From CAYYTU01 sp964474655 (GTDB lineage: Bacteria; Chloroflexota; Anaerolineae; B4-G1), in assembly GCA_964474655.1 (NCBI GenBank), contig CAYYTU010000140.1, positions 1-5,313 on the forward strand: a stretch of DNA of 5,313 nt, written 5' to 3'. Position 1 is the stretch's first letter. The number at the start of each line of letters is the position of its first letter. Position numbers and translations under genes: made by a program. This document shows positions 1 to 5,145 of the stretch, piece by piece. Below the pieces are notes generated by a model. The model saw only the letters and a list, made by a program, of their open reading frames with translations. It was not told where the DNA came from and did no database searches.

Positions 1-2
1 AG

Positions 3-98
3 TCGAAGATCAAGTCGCTGGGCTGGGAGGCGGGGACATCGCTCAAGGAAGGCATTGCGTGGACATATCGTTGGATCGAAGGGCAAGTGAGAAATTGA
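3..98 (+). CDS. NAD-dependent sugar epimerase/dehydratase, C-terminal end (partial)
   Basis: Only the last 31 codons and the TGA stop are in the window; the 5' part lies upstream. The visible tail contains 'LGWEAGTSLKEGIAWTYRWI' and ends in EGQVRN. This is the usual end of extended short-chain dehydrogenases acting on nucleotide sugars: a 'LGW.P.tsL.eGi..Ty.W' helix pair that closes the substrate domain. It most resembles, from memory, the end of GDP-mannose 3,5-epimerase-like proteins, where LGW is followed by LKEGL..TY.WI..Q, but dTDP-glucose 4,6-dehydratase or UDP-sugar epimerase relatives end similarly. The catalytic Tyr-x-x-x-Lys and the Rossmann glycine motif are outside the window, so the substrate cannot be assigned. 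The expected role is cytoplasmic supply of an activated sugar to the polysaccharide pathway encoded downstream. The stop is 92 nt before the next chosen start, on the same strand. Confidence 0.8.
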   Translation, partial: SKIKSLGWEAGTSLKEGIAWTYRWIEGQVRN

Positions 99-171
99 CA
101 AGGATCGAGTGCCTAGAAATCCGTGGGGGGGGGATTTGCCTCGGGTCCTTCTCATCGAGAAAAAGGGCTGC

Positions 172-190
172 TGCACTTGGAGTAAGTGCA
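172..190 (+). promoter_or_regulatory. Hairpin presenting the ribosome binding site of the TPR gene
   Basis: TGCACTT (172-178) and AAGTGCA (184-190) form a perfect 7-bp inverted repeat around the 5-nt loop GGAGT (179-183). The loop contains the Shine-Dalgarno GGAG (179-182), 8 nt before the ATG at 191, and the stem ends directly against the start codon. GGAG at good spacing supports the 191 start. The RNA structure suggests that translation could be controlled by hairpin opening or by a binding factor. The repeat is seen directly; regulation is inference. Confidence 0.5.
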
Positions 191-2119
191 ATGATAGGGT
201 TTTCTTTGTTTGGAGATAGTGCGGAACGACTTTGGAAGTTGACCGCAGCGACGATAGCCATCCTTCTGCTCCTGAGCGGCCCCACGCTGGTCAGCGTGGC
301 CCTCACCAACACTGGGATGCTGACTCTGCGTGATGGATTGATGGCGCAGGATGACTTTGTACCAAGGGCGTATCACCTTTATAATACTTTGCCTGATAGC
401 TTAGCCATCAGACAGGCGATGGGCCACCTGTATCAGGCGGTAGCCTTGGATAAGAGCTGCCTACCCGCCCGCTGGGCACTGGGACGCGCGGCGCTGGCCG
501 TGGGCGAGGCCGAAGTCGCTGCCGATGCAATGCGGCCGTTGATTGCCCACGCGGAACGCAACCCGCTGCTGTACGCCAACGCGCTGACTGCCCTCAGCCG
601 CGGGGGAGAGCCGGAGGGCGTGCTCGCGCTCTACGAGGCCGCCCCGCCGCCGCAGCCCAACCAGGCGGTCAGTGATACGGTGGCGCTGGCGTACCTCGAT
701 CAGGAGAGAGGGAGAGGGGGAGAGGGAGAGACAAGGCGAGGGTGGGAGAAGGTGCTGGAATTGCGCTCCGGTGACCTGTATGCCAATTATCACTTGTGGA
801 AGCAGGCACAGGAGGCCGGGGACGTGCGGGCCGCCGCGGCCTATAGCGAAACGCTGACCTACTTCCCGCTGGAGGCCGTGGACCCGACCGATGAGCGGCT
901 GGTGCGTTACGCCGCCCAGGTGATCCCGAAGCTCTTGGAAGAGCGCGTGTGGGACCGAGACAAGACGCTCAACGTGGTCACCTATCTGGTCTGGCAGCAC
1001 AACACAACGGCGGGCGTGGTGCACTTATTGGAGGACTTGATCGCCCGGTATCCCGCCCAGCCCGACTGGCCCTTCTACTTGGCCGAGCTTTACCACCGCC
1101 GAGGGAACTTGGACCAGGCTGATACTGCATACAAGCAGGTAGTGGAGATGGACGCACAATATACGCAGGCCTATCTGCGGCTGGGGATGTTGGCGGAGGA
1201 GAGGGGGAGACAAGGAGAGGGGGGGACAAGAAGACAGAATGTTGCGGAAGCTGCTGCCTGGTATAACCACTACCACGCGGGGGCTCCCGACGACCTCCTG
1301 GGCCTGAAGCGGCTGACTGAGACCTGCGCCGCGCTGGAAGAAGCCCATGTGGAGGACGAGAGCTGCATTGCCGCGGCCCAGCGTGTTTCACGCCACACAC
1401 AACTCGCAATGCGCGATTCCAGTTCCGAAACCGCCGCCCAAACCGAGACGCCGGCCGCCGTGTTGCAGGAGGCTCTGGCATCCCATACCGACGACCGGCG
1501 CATTGTGGCGGAGTTGTTGGAGGTGCCGGTTGAGGAGGTGAAGCTGGGACCGAACCTAGTAGGAGATGGTGGTTTTGAGTTACAGAGGAGAAGTTGGACC
1601 GCCATGTGGCAGTGGTCAAGTATGTTCAACAGAGACCCTTTCAGCCCAGCTGCTTTTTTGGGCGGACCCGATAAGCTGGACGCTTTCGAGGAAAGACAAT
1701 CTGCCCGGATCGATGGTCTTTGGGTGCAAGAGGTGGAGAATAGGAGCCCGGCACGCGCGGGCTTCTGGCATAATTCAGAGATTGCCCCTATGGCCAGCAC
1801 CCCATATGTGGTCAGTTTCTACTACAGCACTGACGGGATTGCGCGAAAGCAAGGGGCTGCGATATGGCTTTCGGATGACGACGATGTCTTCTGGCGCTCA
1901 AATCTGTGGCTAACCAATACCGACGGAGAGTGGGGACATTTTGTGGCCGTTACCTGGAATCGTTCGAGTGGAGAAAGCGCAGTGCGTCCCTTGATTCGGT
2001 CCTTTGCCCCGGGCCGCTTCAAAATTGATAATGTGCAAATACGCCTAGTTGAGTTGTCGGAAAAGATCGGGGCCTTGGAGAAGGGTACACGTACGTGGGA
2101 GGCTCACAAAGGAATGTAA
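191..2119 (+). CDS. Membrane-anchored TPR protein with C-terminal carbohydrate-binding-like domain
   Basis: This 642-aa protein begins with a short charged stretch and one hydrophobic segment (about residues 17-38) that looks like an uncleaved signal anchor, placing the rest outside the cytoplasmic membrane. Residues about 75-370 are helical TPR repeats. The clearest are near 90-125, 160-194, 293-326 (YLAELYHRRGNLDQADTAY) and 327-369. Residues about 380-450 form an Ala/Glu-rich linker. Residues about 455-622 look like a jelly-roll carbohydrate-binding domain of the CBM4/9/22 type: it opens with NLVGDGGFE, has a VSFYYS strand, and closes with FKIDNVQIRLVEL. Purine-rich repeats interrupt two TPRs at residues 171-186 and 335-349. 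The frame is open further upstream to a GTG at 59, but that start lies inside the epimerase gene; ATG 191 has GGAG 8 nt before it. No enzyme motif is visible. A scaffold or glycan-holding role in polysaccharide assembly is inferred from domains and neighbours. Domain calls are by eye. Confidence 0.85.
   Translation: MIGFSLFGDSAERLWKLTAATIAILLLLSGPTLVSVALTNTGMLTLRDGLMAQDDFVPRAYHLYNTLPDSLAIRQAMGHLYQAVALDKSCLPARWALGRAALAVGEAEVAADAMRPLIAHAERNPLLYANALTALSRGGEPEGVLALYEAAPPPQPNQAVSDTVALAYLDQERGRGGEGETRRGWEKVLELRSGDLYANYHLWKQAQEAGDVRAAAAYSETLTYFPLEAVDPTDERLVRYAAQVIPKLLEERVWDRDKTLNVVTYLVWQHNTTAGVVHLLEDLIARYPAQPDWPFYLAELYHRRGNLDQADTAYKQVVEMDAQYTQAYLRLGMLAEERGRQGEGGTRRQNVAEAAAWYNHYHAGAPDDLLGLKRLTETCAALEEAHVEDESCIAAAQRVSRHTQLAMRDSSSETAAQTETPAAVLQEALASHTDDRRIVAELLEVPVEEVKLGPNLVGDGGFELQRRSWTAMWQWSSMFNRDPFSPAAFLGGPDKLDAFEERQSARIDGLWVQEVENRSPARAGFWHNSEIAPMASTPYVVSFYYSTDGIARKQGAAIWLSDDDDVFWRSNLWLTNTDGEWGHFVAVTWNRSSGESAVRPLIRSFAPGRFKIDNVQIRLVELSEKIGALEKGTRTWEAHKGM
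702..748 (+). repeat. Purine-rich interspersed short repeat, copy 1, inside the TPR coding region
   Basis: This GA-rich tract starts with 30 uninterrupted purines (702-731) and continues with GAGACAAGG and a G-rich tail. It shares an exact 13-mer, GGAGAGGGGGAGA (711-723), with copy 2 (1198-1210). GAGACAAGG plus the following 11 nt (728-747) matches copy 2 (1207-1226) at 18 of 20 positions. It is read in frame as residues 171-186 (QERGRGGEGETRRGWE) and falls between the two helices of a TPR unit, adding about four residues to the usual spacing. Similar GAGACAAGG repeats are known to be scattered in some Chloroflexota and cyanobacterial genomes. Confidence 0.6.
1195..1237 (+). repeat. Purine-rich interspersed short repeat, copy 2, inside the TPR coding region
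   Basis: This is the second copy of the GGAGAGGGGGAGACAAGG-type tract, with a further GGGGGGGACAAGAAGACAG tail. It encodes residues 335-349 (AEERGRQGEGGTRRQ). Removing residues 340-349 (30 nt) restores a TPR of standard length: AYLRLGMLAEERG joined to NVAEAAAWYNHYHAGAPDD fits the 34-residue consensus without gaps. The tract therefore looks like an in-frame insertion in the loop between helix A and helix B. Confidence 0.6.
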
Positions 2120-2179
2120 AGCGATGGATGTTTCTTTTACTTTTATGTTGAATGTTGGAATGCAGGCCGCTAGTTATGG

Positions 2180-2206
2180 ACAATGCGCTCCACTAAGGAG
2201 AATTGT
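2180..2206 (+). promoter_or_regulatory. Ribosome binding site of the flippase gene within a possible stem-loop
   Basis: AAGGAG at 2195-2200 is the only good Shine-Dalgarno near the start of the flippase gene and lies 12 nt before the ATG at 2213, a rather long spacing. Its GGAG can pair with CTCC at 2188-2191 around the loop ACTAA. An outer stem ACAAT (2180-2184) with ATTGT (2202-2206) extends it past a small internal loop. The element decides the start at 2213 over the ATG at 2183, which has no convincing Shine-Dalgarno. The stems are short, so folding in the cell is uncertain. Confidence 0.35.
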
Positions 2207-2212
2207 AGCCGG

Positions 2213-3757
2213 ATGGATCTAGACCGGAAAATGGGGTCTGAGTCTGATGTAGGCTTGGACCTAAAAGAGTTGAAGACTGTCGTCAAGGGCAGTGGTATTG
2301 CATTTGTGGGTCGGATTGGGGTGATGCTGCTCAACGTGCTGTTTCAATGGATATTGGCGCGGGCGTTCGGATCGGTAGTTGTGGGGAATCTCAGCCTGGG
2401 GCTCACAGTGGTGAGTCTTGCCAGCGTTGTCGTTCTATTTGGTCTGCATAGGGGCGTCTTGCGTTACGTGGCGCATTATGCTGGACTCGGCGACCAGGAA
2501 CGGATGGCCGGCTCTCTGATCACTGCGCTGCGGATATATGCTGTAACCGCACTAGTTGTCACTATCGCTATTTTGCTGAGTAGCGGGTTTCTTGCCGAGA
2601 CGGTGTTTGACAAGCCGGAACTGAAACAAATTCTCTCAATTCTGACGTTAAGTATCCCCTGTCTGGCGCTATCCACCATTCTCTCCTCTTACTTGCAGGC
2701 GCTTAAACGCATCCACGATAAGGTGATCATTGACTTGCTAGAACCACTGCTCAATATCTTGGGCATCGGCTTGGTGTTGTATGTCGCAGCGGTGGGCGAA
2801 CAAGGAGTGCCTTTCGTGCTTGCCGGGTCGAGTATACTCACTGCCTTGTTGGCAGTTGTTCTGGCCTGGCGCCATTATCCGCTGCGAAGTGAGAATTCGG
2901 GAAAGCCTATCCTGCAGACGCGCACGATGTTGGATTTTTCCTGGCCTCTGCTTTTGACAGCTGTCTTGTCTAGAGCAAATGCCCAATCGGAGACATTGGT
3001 ACTGGGCGCGCTGACGACCAGTGATCAAGTAGGAATATACTTCGTGGCATTCAAGGCTATCTCTTTTATCGCCGTTTTTCTTAATGCTCTTGACGTCATC
3101 TTCGCTCCTATGATTGGCAGCCTGTATGCAAGTGGGAGACAGGATGAGATGGATCGTCTGTACAAGACAGTTACTCGCTGGGCGTTTACTGCTTCTATGC
3201 CTGTTTTTCTTGTTATGTTTATCTGGAGCTCTGAAATTCTAAATTTCTTCGGGCCCGATTTTGTAGCGGGTGATCAGGTTCTTCGTGTCTTGGCGGCCTC
3301 TCAGATGTTGGCCGTTCTCTCTGGCCCGTGCGGCTGGATACTGACGATGACCGGGCATCCCCGGTTTAATTTGGTCAATATGTTGCTTACGCTCGGTATT
3401 TCGTTGGGGCTAGACTTCCTGATGGTTCCTCAATATGGCGCGATGGGAGCCGCTGTGGGGGGAGCAGCCAGTATCGTTGTTGTCAATGCGCTGCGCTTAA
3501 TCCAGGTATATGGTTTGCTTCGCCTGCAGCCGTATACTTGGAGTTATCTCAAGCCGTTACTATCCGGGGGCCTTGCAGGAGCAATCGTGTTCGGCATAGA
3601 CCATATCTGGTTTTCTACGGTTACTATCTGGCAAGTTCTGTTGTTAAGCATAACACTGTTAGGAATATATGCGACGTTCCTGTTCCTCATGCGTTTAGAA
3701 GAGAGTGACAAAGAACTCTTAAGACTGAGCTTATACCGTGTTGGTTCTTTGTGGTGA
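2213..3757 (+). CDS. Oligosaccharide/polysaccharide flippase (Wzx-like, MOP superfamily)
   Basis: This 514-aa protein is hydrophobic throughout, with about 14 membrane segments (roughly residues 27-47, 53-77, 98-122, 140-160, 172-194, 199-219, 242-262, 274-300, 323-345, 357-380, 386-404, 410-435, 447-467, 473-492). It has a short charged cytoplasmic N-terminus and a charged tail. Length and topology fit Wzx/RfbX-type transporters, which flip undecaprenyl-linked oligosaccharides from the cytoplasmic to the outer face of the membrane. Supporting motifs are the first-helix pattern ending in LARAFG, the L-x-R-x-V-A-x-Y stretch near residue 83, and 'LMVPQYGAMGAAVGGAAS' near 403-420, a common signature of the family's second half. 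The start at 2213 has AAGGAG 12 nt upstream. An alternative ATG at 2183 would add 10 residues, and one at 2231 would remove 6. The gene lies between the TPR protein and the sulfatase-like enzyme, as expected in a polysaccharide operon. The sugar substrate cannot be read from the sequence. Confidence 0.93.
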   Translation: MDLDRKMGSESDVGLDLKELKTVVKGSGIAFVGRIGVMLLNVLFQWILARAFGSVVVGNLSLGLTVVSLASVVVLFGLHRGVLRYVAHYAGLGDQERMAGSLITALRIYAVTALVVTIAILLSSGFLAETVFDKPELKQILSILTLSIPCLALSTILSSYLQALKRIHDKVIIDLLEPLLNILGIGLVLYVAAVGEQGVPFVLAGSSILTALLAVVLAWRHYPLRSENSGKPILQTRTMLDFSWPLLLTAVLSRANAQSETLVLGALTTSDQVGIYFVAFKAISFIAVFLNALDVIFAPMIGSLYASGRQDEMDRLYKTVTRWAFTASMPVFLVMFIWSSEILNFFGPDFVAGDQVLRVLAASQMLAVLSGPCGWILTMTGHPRFNLVNMLLTLGISLGLDFLMVPQYGAMGAAVGGAASIVVVNALRLIQVYGLLRLQPYTWSYLKPLLSGGLAGAIVFGIDHIWFSTVTIWQVLLLSITLLGIYATFLFLMRLEESDKELLRLSLYRVGSLW

Positions 3758-3891
3758 GTGTGGGGTTTGACGAATTCGACAGGAGTTTAGTGGTAAGATT
3801 CTTGGAGAATGATGTGAATGATATGGCTTGTCTTCTCAATTGGGATAGTCATATTTATCACGCACTGGAGCAAGAGGTGAATAGACATTGA
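3754..3891 (+). CDS. Possible small protein of 45 residues filling the flippase-sulfatase gap (doubtful)
   Basis: An uninterrupted frame runs from GTG at 3754, which overlaps the flippase stop as GTGA, to a TGA that overlaps the TTG start of the next gene by 4 nt. It would encode a 45-residue acidic peptide starting VSVGFDEFDR and ending EQEVNRH, with no membrane segment and no family I recognise. There is no clear Shine-Dalgarno at 3754, so it would depend on coupling to the flippase; an internal GTG at 3814 has GGAG (3804-3807) 6 nt before it. The two 4-nt overlaps are typical of compact operons. Against it: the frame is also open upstream into the flippase gene, to a stop at 3706-3708, so a chance open frame of about 60 codons is quite possible. 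A competing 20-codon hydrophobic frame (3818-3880) occupies the same DNA. Confidence 0.25.
   Translation: MSVGFDEFDRSLVVRFLENDVNDMACLLNWDSHIYHALEQEVNRH
3874..3880 (+). promoter_or_regulatory. Strong ribosome binding site that fixes the TTG start of the sulfatase-like gene
   Basis: GAGGTGA matches the 16S anti-Shine-Dalgarno over seven bases and lies 7 nt before TTG at 3888. This makes the rare TTG the convincing start. The next in-frame ATG lies far inside the conserved fold, past the catalytic Thr50. Confidence 0.75.
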
Positions 3892-5114
3892 ACTACAATT
3901 TCTTGATAGTAATTGTGGATTGTCTAGGGGCAGCTCACGTGAAGAGAGCGTGGGAGAAAGGGCATTTGCCCCACTTACGTCATCTTGAAGAGGTCGGTGT
4001 CGCGTGCAGCGATGCAGTGACCGTTTGTACGCACACGTCGCCTGCCTTTGCCAGTCTCTTGACCGGCTACTATCCCCCTTCCCACGGTCTCAAAGCACTG
4101 CGGGGGTTCAAGTTGAACCCTGAATTGCCCACGATGCCAGAACTGTTTGGAGAGGCCGGTTATGAGACACTGGCCTGGGTGACCGGCCCGCTGCTCCCTA
4201 TGCTGGGACTGAATCGAGGATGGGATATCTACGAATATCGCGATCGTAAGCAGTATTTACAGAGCAATACTGGACGTCAGTATCTGCGTTGGCTGAAAAA
4301 GCATCGAGCACAAACACCGTGGTTGGTTATGCTCCACCTGTGGGAATTGCACAAGCCACGGAAGATTCAAGCCGAATTCGATCACGCCCGTTTTGGTGAC
4401 AACGCCTATGATCGCGCTTTGCACACTGTGGATGCGCTGTTGGGAGAGCTCCTGGCAAGTGTAAATTTAGAGACCACCTACCTGGTGCTTCTTGGCGACC
4501 ACGGTGAAAACATCAATTGGTGCGATTATTACTCCCCACTGGATAAGCTGCGCCATCTATGGAATGTCTTGCGTTGGCAACGCGGTCTGTCGGCAATCCG
4601 CAATGATCACGGTTTCCACCTGTACGAGGATATGATCCGCATTCCTTTGATGATCGCTGGCCCGGGGCTGCCGGCCGGCAAGATAGTTCATCGACAGGGA
4701 AGTATCGTCGATGTTCTGCCCACCCTTGTTCATCTAGCCGGTCTTGATGAAGAACAAACGATATGGGATGGTGTGAATCTTCTAGACGGGGAGCATGCGA
4801 GTACCGAGCGACCAGTGCTGGTAATGACTTCAGAAGGCGGATCCGAGTGGCCCAGTGTCAAATGTGTGCGACAGCCGCCGTGGAAGTACTGGCAGGTCGA
4901 TGAGGCCGGTCAGTCCGGAAACGCACTGTTCAATTTGGAAGAGGACCCGCTGGAACGGAAAAATCTTATCGCACAGGAACGTGAGTGGGCCTCTGCAATG
5001 CAAATGGAACTTGAGCGGCTGCTAGAACCAAACGCTGTATCTTCTCCCACAGTATATACGGCCCAAGAAGAAATGGAATTGCGTACAAGATTAGAGGACT
5101 TAGGGTACTTGTAA
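3888..5114 (+). CDS. Sulfatase-fold hydrolase/transferase (alkaline phosphatase superfamily) with Thr at the nucleophile position
   Basis: This 408-aa protein has the sulfatase fold signatures in order: N-terminal metal-binding strand FLIVIVDCL (Asp11), active-site stretch TSPAFASLLTGYYPPSHG (residues 50-67), WELHKP (His155), the Y-x-x-x-L-x-x-V-D helix (174-182), VLLGDHGEN (Asp204, His205), DHGFHLYEDMIRIPL (His241), a substrate-domain tail LFNLEEDPLERKNL, and a C-terminus ending in LGYL. Length is near the family minimum but the fold looks complete. The formylglycine motif C/S-x-P-x-R is replaced by T-S-P-A-F, so the aldehyde cofactor cannot be formed. Asp11/Thr50/Asp204/His205 instead resembles the Thr-based site of phosphotransferases and phosphodiesterases in this superfamily (for example LtaS). 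There is no signal peptide or membrane segment, so it should act in the cytoplasm. Its position after the flippase suggests a role in glycan or lipid-linked intermediate metabolism. Many such proteins are annotated simply as sulfatase; the substrate is unknown. Confidence 0.88.
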   Translation: MNYNFLIVIVDCLGAAHVKRAWEKGHLPHLRHLEEVGVACSDAVTVCTHTSPAFASLLTGYYPPSHGLKALRGFKLNPELPTMPELFGEAGYETLAWVTGPLLPMLGLNRGWDIYEYRDRKQYLQSNTGRQYLRWLKKHRAQTPWLVMLHLWELHKPRKIQAEFDHARFGDNAYDRALHTVDALLGELLASVNLETTYLVLLGDHGENINWCDYYSPLDKLRHLWNVLRWQRGLSAIRNDHGFHLYEDMIRIPLMIAGPGLPAGKIVHRQGSIVDVLPTLVHLAGLDEEQTIWDGVNLLDGEHASTERPVLVMTSEGGSEWPSVKCVRQPPWKYWQVDEAGQSGNALFNLEEDPLERKNLIAQEREWASAMQMELERLLEPNAVSSPTVYTAQEEMELRTRLEDLGYL

Positions 5115-5145
5115 GCGCGATGGATTCATCTCAAGGTGTGTTGCA

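Noticed and set aside
95..120. Perfect -35 hexamer TTGACA (95-100) as a promoter for the TPR gene
   Set aside because: The nearest -10-like TAGAAA (114-119) is only 13 nt away and nothing like TATAAT occurs at 16-18 nt. The hexamer overlaps the epimerase stop codon.
59..190. Upstream extension of the TPR protein to the GTG at 59 (44 extra residues)
   Set aside because: It would overlap the conserved end of the epimerase by 40 nt, lacks a good ribosome site, crosses the G9 run, and puts an uncharacteristic Gly/Arg stretch before the membrane anchor. ATG 191 has GGAG at 8 nt.
461..1024. Minus-strand open frame reading Pro/Ser/Leu-rich peptide such as SPCLSLSPSPSL
   Set aside because: It is the antisense reading of the GC-rich TPR gene and its purine repeat. 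SPCLSLSP-like peptides are a known artefact of this repeat.
978..1800. Other long minus-strand frames over the TPR gene
   Set aside because: They overlap a well-supported gene, have low-complexity Pro/Ser/Arg composition and match no family I recognise.
2120..2160. T-rich stretch after the TPR stop as a transcription terminator
   Set aside because: No stable hairpin precedes the T-rich sequence, and the downstream gene looks co-transcribed.
2148..2176. TTGAAT and TAGTTA at 17-nt spacing as a promoter for the flippase
   Set aside because: The second hexamer matches the -10 consensus at only two positions.
2183..2212. ATG at 2183 as the flippase start
   Set aside because: There is no adequate Shine-Dalgarno (only GGA 2 nt upstream), and the AAGGAG that could serve 2213 would lie inside the coding sequence. 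It is not fully excluded.
3767..3799. TTGACG (3767-3772) with TGGTAAGAT (3791-3799) as a promoter for the sulfatase-like gene
   Set aside because: The spacing of 21 nt is too long. The extended -10 alone (TGn plus TAAGAT) is weak support.
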